From: Microbaculum marinum
Lineage (GTDB): Bacteria; Pseudomonadota; Alphaproteobacteria; Rhizobiales; Tepidamorphaceae
Assembly (NCBI RefSeq): GCF_042646165.1
Contig: NZ_JBHRTC010000008.1
Direction: 5' to 3' (one strand)
Length of the DNA: 64,000 bases
Within the stretch, counting starts at the first letter, position 1, and each line of letters begins with the position of its first letter. Made by a program: the position numbers and the translations under genes. The notes beneath the pieces are model-generated. The model saw only the letters and a list, made by a program, of their open reading frames with translations. It did not search any database and was not told where the DNA came from. Below are positions 26,495-34,445 of the stretch, one piece after another.

Positions 26495-27521
26495 TGTCGG
26501 GGCCTCCGGCGACGCCCCCCGGCGCGGCGTTGCGCTCGGCAGCGTCGTAGGCCTGCACGATGCGCTGGACCAGCGGATTGCGGACGACGTCGGCATCGCC
26601 GAAGGCAACCTGAGCGATGCCTTCGACGCCGGCAAGCAGCCGGGTTGCCTCGGTCAGGCCCGATTTCTGGCCGGGCGGCAGGTCGACCTGGCTCGGGTCG
26701 CCGGTGACGATCATCTTCGATCCGTCGCCAAGCCGGGTCAGGAACATCTTCATCTGCATCGGCGTGCAGTTCTGGGCCTCGTCGAGGATGACAACGGAAT
26801 GCGACAGGGTGCGGCCGCGCATGAAGGCGAGAGGCGCGATCTCGAATGTGCTGCTCTGCAGGCCCCGCTCGACCTTCTCCGACGGCATCATGTCATAGAG
26901 CGCGTCGTAGAGCGGTCGAAGATAGGGATCGACCTTCTCGCGCATGTCGCCCGGCAGAAAGCCGAGCCGCTCGCCGGCCTCGACGGCGGGCCGCGACAGG
27001 ATGAGCCGGTCGACCTGGCCGCGCTCCAGCATCGAGGCGGCGAAGGCGACGGCGAGGTAGGTCTTCCCGGTGCCGGCCGGACCGATGGCAAACACCAGGT
27101 CCTTCTCGGCAAGCGCGCGCAGGTAGAGATCCTGGCGGGGCGTGCGGGCGGTGACCGTGCGCTTGCGGGTGGAAACCTGGGCCAGGGCCGACAGGCCGGG
27201 CAGGTTGTCCTGGTGGTCCGGCAGCGCCGTTGCCACCCGGATCGCGCCGTCAACGTCGCCCAGCGAGATCTGCTGGCCGCGCATCAGCCGCTGGTAGAGG
27301 CTGTCGAGCACATCGGCGGCATCAGCGCAGGCTTCCGGGGTGCCGCGCAACGTGACGTGGTTGCCGCGGGCACTTGCCTCGACCCCGAGACGCTGTTCGA
27401 TCAGTGCCAGGTTCTGGTCGTACTGGCCGTAGAGGTCGCTGGCGAGGCGATTGTCCTCGAAAGTCAGGACGCGTTCGGAGGCAGCAACACGGGGCATGCG
27501 GCCGACCGGCGCGTCCGTCAA
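26484..27521 (-). CDS. phoH: PhoH-family ATPase (YbeZ)
   Basis: A 345-residue P-loop NTPase that pairs with YbeY in RNA metabolism. An N-terminal KH-like segment (about 20-100) is followed by the PhoH core with Walker A GPAGTGKTYLA near 150-160, Walker B SVVILDEAQN near 250-258 and the TGDPSQVDLP sensor near 283. It overlaps the miaB end by four bases (ATGA) and ybeY by eleven, so the three are coupled. The name recalls phosphate-starvation induction in E. coli, not a shown role here. Confidence 0.95.
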   Translation of the reverse strand: MTDAPVGRMPRVAASERVLTFEDNRLASDLYGQYDQNLALIEQRLGVEASARGNHVTLRGTPEACADAADVLDSLYQRLMRGQQISLGDVDGAIRVATALPDHQDNLPGLSALAQVSTRKRTVTARTPRQDLYLRALAEKDLVFAIGPAGTGKTYLAVAFAASMLERGQVDRLILSRPAVEAGERLGFLPGDMREKVDPYLRPLYDALYDMMPSEKVERGLQSSTFEIAPLAFMRGRTLSHSVVILDEAQNCTPMQMKMFLTRLGDGSKMIVTGDPSQVDLPPGQKSGLTEATRLLAGVEGIAQVAFGDADVVRNPLVQRIVQAYDAAERNAAPGGVAGGPDSGS

Positions 27522-28909
27522 GACACCGCCTCCATCCTGGCAAGGGCGTCGTCCCCCCGCACAGCGGTCATTTCGCCGAACAGGCTGTTGGGTCCGGCCG
27601 AGGTGATGCGGACCCCCACGATTTCTCCGCGCAGGTGCGCGGGGGCATCGACGTTGACCGATTGCAGGTAGGGCGATCGGCCGACGAGCTGTCCGGGCTT
27701 GCGGCCGGGCTTTTCGAGAAGCACGTCGAAGCTCCGTCCGACGGTCGCCGAGTTGAACGCACGCTGCCCGTCCTCGATCACCGCCTGAAGGGCGGCGAGG
27801 CGCGCCTTCATCACGGCTTCGGGGACCTGGGCTCCGAGACCTGCCGCCGGCGTTCCGGGCCGTGGACTGTACTTGAACGAAAAGGCGTGGGCGTAGCCGA
27901 CTTCTCGGACGATCCGCAGGGTGTCCTCGAAATCTGCGTCGGTCTCGCCGGGAAACCCGACGATAAAGTCGCCCGACATCGCGATGTTGGGGCGGGCCTC
28001 GCGAATGCGGTCAATCAGGCCGAGATAGTCGTCGCGCGTGTGTCGACGGTTCATCGCCGCAAGGATACGATCCGACCCCGACTGCACCGGCAGGTGCAGG
28101 TAGGGCATCAACTCGGGAATGTCCCGGTGGGCCGCGATCAGCGCGTCGTCCATGTCGCGGGGATGGCTCGTCGTGTAGCGGATGCGTTCGAGACCGTCGA
28201 TGGCCGCGAGGGCCCTGATCAGATCGGCCAGGCCATACTCGCGTCCCGCCCGATCCTCGCCGTGATAGGCGTTGACGTTCTGTCCGAGCAGCGTCACCTC
28301 GCGCATGCCCGCCTCCGCCAGTGCGCTCGCCTCCGCGAGGATCGCCTCGACGGGGCGGGACACTTCGGCGCCGCGGGTGTAGGGCACCACGCAGAAAGTG
28401 CAGAACTTGTCGCAGCCTTCCTGGATGGTCAGGAAGGCTGTCGGACCGGCCTTCCGCAACCTTCCCGTCGTGACGCCGGGCAGATGGTCGAACTTGTCCT
28501 CGACCGGAAACTCGGTCTCGACCACTGATCCCTGTTGGGCGCGGCGCAGGATATCCGGCAGCCGGTGATAGCTCTGCGGCCCCACCACCAGATCGACGGC
28601 GGGGGCACGCCGGACGATCTCCTCGCCCTCCGCCTGCGCGACGCACCCGGCGACACCGATCAGCGTCTGCTTGCCATCACTGCGGCGGGCTTCCTTGACG
28701 GCGCGAATGCGACCGATCTCCGAGTAGACCTTCTCGGCGGCCTTCTCGCGGATGTGGCAGGTATTGAGGATGACCAGATCGGCTTCGTCGAGCCGCTCGG
28801 TCGTCTCGTAGCCCTCCCCGGCCAGCGCATCTACCATGCGGCCGGAATCGTAGACGTTCATCTGGCAGCCGAACGTCTTGACGAAAAGCTTCTTGAGGGA
28901 AGCCGTCAT
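27518..28909 (-). CDS. miaB: tRNA-2-methylthio-N6-isopentenyladenosine synthase MiaB
   Basis: A 463-residue radical-SAM methylthiotransferase acting on i6A37 of tRNAs reading UNN codons. The N-terminal UPF0004 domain has the three auxiliary-cluster cysteines in KTFGCQMN, LNTCHIRE and VAGCVAQ. The radical-SAM motif is CDKFCTFC, and a C-terminal TRAM domain (about 385-445) follows. The start is the ATG of MTASLKKLFVKTFGCQMN; frame continues upstream without homology. The gene precedes phoH and is 127 bases after olsA. Confidence 0.95.
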   Translation of the reverse strand: MTASLKKLFVKTFGCQMNVYDSGRMVDALAGEGYETTERLDEADLVILNTCHIREKAAEKVYSEIGRIRAVKEARRSDGKQTLIGVAGCVAQAEGEEIVRRAPAVDLVVGPQSYHRLPDILRRAQQGSVVETEFPVEDKFDHLPGVTTGRLRKAGPTAFLTIQEGCDKFCTFCVVPYTRGAEVSRPVEAILAEASALAEAGMREVTLLGQNVNAYHGEDRAGREYGLADLIRALAAIDGLERIRYTTSHPRDMDDALIAAHRDIPELMPYLHLPVQSGSDRILAAMNRRHTRDDYLGLIDRIREARPNIAMSGDFIVGFPGETDADFEDTLRIVREVGYAHAFSFKYSPRPGTPAAGLGAQVPEAVMKARLAALQAVIEDGQRAFNSATVGRSFDVLLEKPGRKPGQLVGRSPYLQSVNVDAPAHLRGEIVGVRITSAGPNSLFGEMTAVRGDDALARMEAVS

Positions 28910-29036
28910 GCCTGAGCGTGGAACCTGTTCAAAGTCGATGCCGGTTTCATTCGCGTCCAAACACGTTGCGCCGGATGCATTGCGCGCTCGTGAGTCCCGC
29001 AATGGTTGCGCGCCGGCGGGCGATATTGCGCCTTCC

Positions 29037-29927
29037 TTACCCTGTTTCGGCGCGCGCGGGAAGTGTCGCGGACAGGTGTCCCGCCGCTGCATCCGCCACT
29101 CCCCATGTGGCGCCGCGGCCGGCCAGCGTCTTCTGCGCCATGCCGCGTACGGAGCGTTCGGCCGCGACGGCGACGGATTTGCGGCCGGCGGAATCGACCA
29201 GCGCGATCGGTTCCCCGAACGCGACGGTAACATCGATCGACCCGGCTTGCAGCAGCCGCCAGAGATGAGGTCCAAGATCGATGTCGCCATGCCAGGCGAC
29301 GATCGGTCGATGCTGTCGACCCATCGGAAGCCCGTTGAGCCGCGTGTAGATCAGCGCCACAGGCTGTACGTGGATGGCAGCGGAGCATTCGCGGCCGGCC
29401 GGCTTGCCGTCGTCGTCCTCCAGGCGGGCCAGTTCGTGGGCCGCCCCTAGAAGGGCGGATCGGAACGGCAGAACCCGATTTCCGTCGCTCGAGGTGCCTT
29501 CGGCAAACAGCACCATCACGTCGCCTGCGGCGAGCCGGCCGGCAATGGCGTTGTTGACGTGCCTGGTCCGGGTGCGGCGACTGCGGTCGACGAAGACCGA
29601 ACGCTGCAGTTTCGCCAGCCAGCCGAAGACGGGCCAGGTCGCGACTTCGCTCTTGGCGATGAAGGACAGGGGTGCGATCGAGGCAAGCACGTTGATGTCG
29701 AGCCACGAAACGTGATTGGCGGCGATCAGCAGCGGCCGCGCCGGCGACATCTTCCCTTCGACGGTCAGCCTCACCCCGAGCATCCGGCACACGAACCTGT
29801 GCCACCAGACCGGAAGCGTCCTGGCCGCCGACGCGCCGGTGGCCAGGAAGATCATCTGCAGCACCATCAGCGGCGGCGTGACGACGCCGATGACGAGAAG
29901 GATGAAGACGGCGCGGAGTGTTCCCAT
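29037..29927 (-). CDS. olsA: PlsC-type acyltransferase, probable lyso-ornithine lipid acyltransferase OlsA
   Basis: A 296-residue inner-membrane acyltransferase. One hydrophobic helix (about 7-28) is followed by the acyltransferase motifs NHVSWLD (HX4D, near 71-76), the RTRTRHVNNAI segment, FAEGTSSDGNR (EGT block near 144) and a late proline-containing block IHVQPVALIYTR. The reaction is acyl transfer to lysophosphatidate or to lyso-ornithine lipid. The place between miaB and the mur gene matches, as I recall, S. meliloti olsA, and olsB lies 18 kb away in this window, so OlsA is preferred over a general PlsC. Activity cannot be told from sequence alone. Confidence 0.8.
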   Translation of the reverse strand: MGTLRAVFILLVIGVVTPPLMVLQMIFLATGASAARTLPVWWHRFVCRMLGVRLTVEGKMSPARPLLIAANHVSWLDINVLASIAPLSFIAKSEVATWPVFGWLAKLQRSVFVDRSRRTRTRHVNNAIAGRLAAGDVMVLFAEGTSSDGNRVLPFRSALLGAAHELARLEDDDGKPAGRECSAAIHVQPVALIYTRLNGLPMGRQHRPIVAWHGDIDLGPHLWRLLQAGSIDVTVAFGEPIALVDSAGRKSVAVAAERSVRGMAQKTLAGRGATWGVADAAAGHLSATLPARAETG

Positions 29928-29942
29928 GGGCGGATCCCGGTC

Positions 29943-30371
29943 TCAGCGTTCGTCGTCGCCGAGCGGGACGCCGAACAGCTCGAGCCGATGGTCGACCAGC
30001 CTGAAGCCGTACTTGCGGGCGATCGCCTCCTGCAGGCGTTCGATCTCCTCGTCCCGGAACTCGATGACCTTGCCGCTCTTCACGTCGATGAGGTGGTCGT
30101 GATGGGTCTCCGGCACCTGTTCATAGCGCGACCGGCCATCGCCGAATTCGAGACGGGTGACGATTCCGGCGTCTTCCAACAGCTTTACGGTGCGATACAC
30201 CGTGGAGATGGAGATCTTGGGATCGATCGCCGAAGCGCGCTTGTACAGCTCTTCGACATCGGGGTGGTCGACGGCCTGCGACAGAACGCGTGCGATCACG
30301 CGGCGCTGCTCCGTCATCCGCATGCCGCGCGTCTGGCACTGGTCTTCGATGAAGGTGGATTCGTCCGTCAT
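29943..30371 (-). CDS. mur: Fur-family metalloregulator, Mur type
   Basis: A 142-residue winged-helix metalloregulator. The start is the ATG of MTDESTFIEDQ; the HTH lies near 45-75 (KISISTVYRTVKLLEDAGIV). Metal-site histidines are in THHDHLIDV (near 89-93). The CxxC structural zinc pair of E. coli Fur is missing, the segment reading DVKSGKVIEF, and the protein has a single cysteine at position 12. Rhizobial Mur proteins, which sense manganese and repress sitABCD and mntH, show this pattern. Iron sensing as true Fur is the alternative. Confidence 0.87.
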   Translation of the reverse strand: MTDESTFIEDQCQTRGMRMTEQRRVIARVLSQAVDHPDVEELYKRASAIDPKISISTVYRTVKLLEDAGIVTRLEFGDGRSRYEQVPETHHDHLIDVKSGKVIEFRDEEIERLQEAIARKYGFRLVDHRLELFGVPLGDDER

Positions 30372-30461
30372 CTCTTCTCGCGAGTCTGCGAGCCCCCTCC
30401 AATCTAGTCCGACACACGCAGAATCGGAACCTCGTCGCATCGGCCGCGAGACGGCCGGCAC

Positions 30462-30953
30462 CTACAGCCGGCACGCCATGCGCAGCGCGTCGACCGCGGC
30501 ACCGTTTCGTCCCGCCGGTCGCCGGTAATAGCCGGATCGACGGCCGATCTCAACGAATCCGGCCCGGCGATAGAGGGCGAAGGCGGCGGCATTGTCCACC
30601 GCGACTTCGAGAAACGCCGATTCGGCGCCCCGCCGCACGGCCTCGGCAAGTCCTTCGGAAAGCAGCAAAGCTCCGATACCGCGATTGCGGGCGGCGCTCT
30701 CGACGGCAATGGTCAGGACTTCCGCTTCGCCAGCAACCGCCCGTAGCAGCGAGACTGCCAGGAGCCGGTCCGAGGCAATCGCGCACAGGGCGATGACGGT
30801 CGAATCGGCGATGAAGCCGGACCACGCCGCTTCGTTCCAGGGATCGTCCATCGTTTCGGCGTGCAGCGCGGCGGCGGCGCGCGCCTGTTCGGCCTGCATC
30901 GGGGCGATCATGCCTGCCCGCAGGAGGCCGGGGGCGCCCGGCATGTCGCTCAT
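30462..30953 (-). CDS. rimI: GNAT acetyltransferase RimI-like
   Basis: A 163-residue GNAT-fold N-acetyltransferase resembling RimI, which acetylates the N-terminus of ribosomal protein S18. The acetyl-CoA binding motif is AARNRGIGALLLSEGL (near 87-102), followed by FLEVAVDNAAAFALYRRAGF, typical of RimI. Its ATG overlaps the tsaB stop by ATGA, the usual tsaB-rimI pairing. 90 bases separate it from mur downstream. Confidence 0.88.
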   Translation of the reverse strand: MSDMPGAPGLLRAGMIAPMQAEQARAAAALHAETMDDPWNEAAWSGFIADSTVIALCAIASDRLLAVSLLRAVAGEAEVLTIAVESAARNRGIGALLLSEGLAEAVRRGAESAFLEVAVDNAAAFALYRRAGFVEIGRRSGYYRRPAGRNGAAVDALRMACRL

Positions 30954-31623
30954 CTTCGCGCCAGCCTCGCACCGTCCTGCGGCTTGGCGTCCGGCGGCCG
31001 CAGGTAGAGCGGCTTCGGTGCGGACCCCGCCGGGCGCGTCGCGGCGATGCGCGCGATCGCCAGCGGATCGGGCGCGGAATCCGCGCCCAGGACCGCAATC
31101 TCNNNNNNNNNNNNNNNNNNNNNNNNNNNNNNNNNNCGGCCGCCGATCCGAATACCGCGTCGACTTCGACCGGCAGGCGAATCAGGAGGGATTCCAGGCC
31201 GATCACCATCGGTTCGCTCAGCGCCCCGCCGGCGCCGAACACCTGCGCGTAGACTTCTTCGCGCCGGGCATCCACCGCAACGAGCAGAGGACCGGCAAGA
31301 GCATCCGCTCGCGCGCGGGCCGTTTCGGCAAGACCTTCGAGAGTCGTTACGGCAATGGCCGGTTTGCCCGTCACCAGCGACAGTCCGCGCACCGCGGCAA
31401 CACCGACGCGCACGCCGGTGAAGGTTCCCGGCCCGACCGTCACGGCGAATCGGTCGATGTCGCCGTAGCTTACCCCCGCTTCGCCGAGCACCCGGTCGAG
31501 CATAGGCATCAGCGCTTCCGCATGGCCCCGCGCCATTGCCTCGCTGACGGCGGTGGAACGGTCATCCTGGAGGATCCCGACGGAACAGGCCGACAGCGCC
31601 GTATCGACGGCAAGGATTGTCAT
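30950..31623 (-). CDS. tsaB: tRNA threonylcarbamoyladenosine biosynthesis protein TsaB, interrupted by an N gap
   Basis: Partner of TsaD in making t6A37. The N-terminal ASKHA domain is intact: MTILAVDTALSACSVGIL, HAEALMPMLDRVL and the VGPGTFTGVRVG loop. The frame runs to FGSAA, meets 34 Ns (31103-31136), and resumes as EIAVLGADSAPDPLAIARI to the end RLARR. The two halves are out of frame by the stated N length; a true gap of 32 or 35 bases (2 mod 3) would restore one protein of about 224 residues. So this is an assembly gap in an intact gene. Confidence 0.9.
31103..31136. other. Assembly gap (34 N) inside tsaB
   Basis: 34 undetermined bases. The reading frames on its two sides are those of one TsaB protein, but do not agree over 34 bases; the real gap must be 2 mod 3 bases long. 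The flanks are GC-rich. Confidence 0.95.
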
Positions 31624-31698
31624 GGCTCGGCCAATGCCCCGGAACTGACACGCGCAAGATCGCAGTGCCGTCTATTCGGCTTTTGCGTCCGATGGAAG

Positions 31699-31729
31699 AC
31701 CGGAACGCCGATCCGGACGGCGTTCCGGT
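31699..31729 (-). terminator. Perfect 12-base hairpin after the NifU-like gene
   Basis: ACCGGAACGCCG (31699-31710) pairs exactly with CGGCGTTCCGGT (31718-31729) around a 7-base loop, 28 bases past the NifU-family stop codon. The minus strand continues TCTTCC, so there is no real T run. It may end transcription weakly or protect the 3' end before tsaB begins. Confidence 0.45.
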
Positions 31730-31756
31730 GCGGCCCGGGCCGACCCGTGCAGCCGG

Positions 31757-32317
31757 TCAGACCGGACGGACTTCCTGAACGTCGGGCACGAAATGCCGCA
31801 GCAGGTTCTCGATTCCGTGTTTCAGGGTCGCCGTCGAACTCGGACACCCCGAGCAGGCGCCGCGCATGTGCAGGAACACCACGCCTTCACGGTAGCCCTG
31901 GAACACGATGTCGCCGCCGTCATGGGCGACGGCCGGGCGAACCCGGGTGTCGATCAGTTCCTTGATGGTCGCAACGGTCGGCGCGTCGGCTTCGTCGAAG
32001 AATTCGCTGCCGGCCTCCTCCGTCGAAAGATCGTTCCCGGCAAGCAGCGGCTCGCCGGACATGTAGTGCTCCATGATGGCGCCGAGAATTGCCGGCTTGA
32101 GATGCTGCCATTCGCCGTCTTCCTTGGTCACGGCGATGAAGTCGGCACCGTAGAAGACGCCGCTGACGCCCTGCACGCCGAACAGGCGGCGGGCAAGCGG
32201 AGATGCCGCGGCATCTTCCGGAGTCCGGATGTCCAGTGTATCGCCCGGGAGCACCGGCCGGCCGGGAATGAACTTGAGGGTAGCCGGATTCGGCGTCGCT
32301 TCGGTCTGGATGAACAT
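31757..32317 (-). CDS. NifU-family Fe-S carrier protein
   Basis: A 186-residue iron-sulfur scaffold or carrier. Residues 1-88 form the Nfu N-terminal domain (MFIQTEATPNPATLKFIPGR). Residues about 113-180 form the NifU C-terminal domain, whose cluster-binding pair is Cys155 and Cys158 in MRGACSGCPSST. This two-domain Nfu (mitochondrial NFU1-like) delivers 4Fe-4S clusters, for example to radical-SAM enzymes such as MiaB and HemW, both coded in the window. It lies between usp and tsaB on one strand. Confidence 0.92.
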   Translation of the reverse strand: MFIQTEATPNPATLKFIPGRPVLPGDTLDIRTPEDAAASPLARRLFGVQGVSGVFYGADFIAVTKEDGEWQHLKPAILGAIMEHYMSGEPLLAGNDLSTEEAGSEFFDEADAPTVATIKELIDTRVRPAVAHDGGDIVFQGYREGVVFLHMRGACSGCPSSTATLKHGIENLLRHFVPDVQEVRPV

Positions 32318-32487
32318 GTCTGACCCTTTCAGGCATCGGGCCCTTCGCTGCGGCTCCGATGTTGGAATTCCGTATCGCGGGCGCGGCCCGTCTGCAGCCC
32401 AATATAGGGCGGCAGACCAGCGAATTGTACTCGGATCAGAGGATTTCTACCATCCAGTAGGCCGTTTGCCGCCGAATGGACCTCGTA

Positions 32488-32982
32488 TCAGGAAACCGCC
32501 TGGATTTCCTCGTCGGACAGCGATCCGGGCACGATCGTGATCGGGACGGGGAAGTCTCCCGCCGCCCGCGCGGCGATCGAACTGACGAGCGGGCCCGGCC
32601 CCTCCTTGCCGGTTCCGGCAGCCAGTGCGAGGACCGCGATGTCCTCGTCCTCGTTGATCAGGTTACGCACCTCTTCGGCCGCGTTTCCCTCGCGAATCAC
32701 CAGTTCCGGCTCGACATCCGCCCACTTGCGGGCCTTCTCGGCGAATTCGCCCAGCACCCTGCGCGCCTCGTCCTGGGCCTCGGCGCGCATGATGTTCTCG
32801 ACGCCGAGCCAGTGCTGGAAATCGCCGGGCTCCATCACGAACAGCATGACGAGCTTGCCGCCGGTATTCTGCGCCCGCCGGCTGGCGAAATAGACGGCCC
32901 GGTCGCATTCCGGCGATTCGTCGATGACAACCAGGAACTTTCTCCGATGACCGGGCTCGCCGCTGCGTCGCATGCTGATCAT
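32488..32982 (-). CDS. Universal stress protein (UspA family)
   Basis: A 164-residue cytoplasmic protein with one USP domain: KFLVVIDESPECDRAVYFAS at the start, a central region with a VIREGNAAEEV strand, and the ALAAGTGKEGPGPLVSSIAA stretch near 120-140, a variant of the G-2x-G-9x-G(S/T) ATP-binding loop. GGAGG lies three bases before the chosen ATG and twelve before an ATG three codons later (32973); either may be used. Its gap to the divergent sugar dehydrogenase gene is 161 bases. Confidence 0.85.
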   Translation of the reverse strand: MISMRRSGEPGHRRKFLVVIDESPECDRAVYFASRRAQNTGGKLVMLFVMEPGDFQHWLGVENIMRAEAQDEARRVLGEFAEKARKWADVEPELVIREGNAAEEVRNLINEDEDIAVLALAAGTGKEGPGPLVSSIAARAAGDFPVPITIVPGSLSDEEIQAVS

Positions 32983-33143
32983 GTACCTCCGCCCACGGGC
33001 GGCATGCTGCCATCGCCGGCCTGACGCGGCAAGCAGGCACCTGCGAGGGCGCACTGCCTCTGATCGTCGCCCCCGGGTTGATCCGGTCGCGGAAATGTTT
33101 CCGTATGGAAGTGCATCGACACCACGCTTGCGGGAGGTACGCC

Positions 33144-34337
33144 ATGGCATGGTACTGCGGGAGGAGGGCGTACGGCACGCGTCGAACGTCTTTGGCAGCG
33201 GCCGCCGCCATTGCGCTTCTCTGCATTCCGCATCACGCTGCCGCGCAGGACCTTCAGGCGATACGGGTCGGTACGTTCGAACGACCGGTGTCCGTCACGG
33301 GCGCGCCGGGATTTAGGAAGCTCGTGTTCGTCGTCGAGCAGGGCGGCACGATTCGCGTCCTGCGCAAAGAGACGCCGCTCGATCGCCCGTTCCTCAACAT
33401 AAGCAAGCGGGTCCTCGGGCCGCCCGACGACGACGCCGGCAACGAGCAGGGGCTGTTGTCGATGGCATTCGCCCCGGACTACGGCAGGTCCGGCCGGTTC
33501 TACGTCGCCTATACCTCGCGGACCGGCGACCTCGAGATCGAGGAATTCCGGCGATCGGCCCGGTCCGGCAGGCGCGCCGACCGTTCAAGCCGAAGGCACA
33601 TCCTGACCGTCCCGCACCGCGATGCGCCCAACCACAACGGCGGCCATCTGCAGTTCGGCCCGGACGGCTATCTCTACATCTCGACAGGCGACGGCGGCGG
33701 AACCGGCGATCCCAGGGACAACGCAAGACGCACCGACCGGCTGCTCGGCAAGATCCTGCGGATCGATCCGACGCCCGGCAGGAAGCGGCCCTACCGGATT
33801 CCGCGATCCAATCCGTTTCGCGGCAAACCCGGCCTCGACGAAATCTACGCCTACGGTCTGCGCAATCCCTGGCGGTTTTCCCTGCACGGCAACAAGATCT
33901 TCGTCGCCGACGTCGGCCAGGCCCGGTGGGAAGAGATCAATTCGCTGAGGAGGGTGCGGGCCGCGGGGGCAAACTTCGGCTGGCCCCAGTACGAGGGAAA
34001 GGCGGTGTTCGACGCGGACCGTCCCGGCGCCGACCCGGTGACATTTCCCGCACTCGTCTACAGCCACGACGACGGAGGCTGCTCGGTCACCGGAGGCTAT
34101 GTCGTCACCGATCCGACGCTTCCGGATCTCGCCGGCCGCTATCTGTATGCGGACTTCTGCCTCGGCGAACTTCGCAGCTTCATCCCCCGCCGAGGCGCCC
34201 GGGATGACAAGCCGGTCGGGCTGACAGTGGCCTTCCCTACCTCCTTCGGCATCGGACCGAAGGGACGCGTCTACGTCGCCCAGGTCGATGGCGCGGTTTT
34301 GCGGCTCGCACCCGTGGATGGCGATGCGTCCGACTGA
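33144..34337 (+). CDS. Exported PQQ-dependent aldose dehydrogenase (GSDH-type beta-propeller)
   Basis: A 397-residue periplasmic protein like the soluble PQQ aldose sugar dehydrogenases (YliI/Asd). The start has GGGAGG six bases upstream. A signal peptide (SLAAAAAIALLCIPHHAAAQ) ends near residue 35. Core motifs are NEQGLLSMAFAPDYG, PNHNGGHLQFGPDGYLYIS, the GDPRDNARR calcium/PQQ loop and AYGLRNPWRFS. A short Arg/Ser-rich insert (RRSARSGRRADRSSRRH) is unusual. With the next gene it forms a plus-strand pair inserted between usp and trpS. Confidence 0.88.
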   Translation: MAWYCGRRAYGTRRTSLAAAAAIALLCIPHHAAAQDLQAIRVGTFERPVSVTGAPGFRKLVFVVEQGGTIRVLRKETPLDRPFLNISKRVLGPPDDDAGNEQGLLSMAFAPDYGRSGRFYVAYTSRTGDLEIEEFRRSARSGRRADRSSRRHILTVPHRDAPNHNGGHLQFGPDGYLYISTGDGGGTGDPRDNARRTDRLLGKILRIDPTPGRKRPYRIPRSNPFRGKPGLDEIYAYGLRNPWRFSLHGNKIFVADVGQARWEEINSLRRVRAAGANFGWPQYEGKAVFDADRPGADPVTFPALVYSHDDGGCSVTGGYVVTDPTLPDLAGRYLYADFCLGELRSFIPRRGARDDKPVGLTVAFPTSFGIGPKGRVYVAQVDGAVLRLAPVDGDASD

Positions 34338-34445
34338 CGTCCCCGTCACGCGACGTTAACGGTGCCGTTCTAGCGTTCGTGCAATGGAGGCGACGCTGCG
34401 TTAGGGTCCGATCCGTCCAACTGCAAACAGACCAACAGGTGGGAT

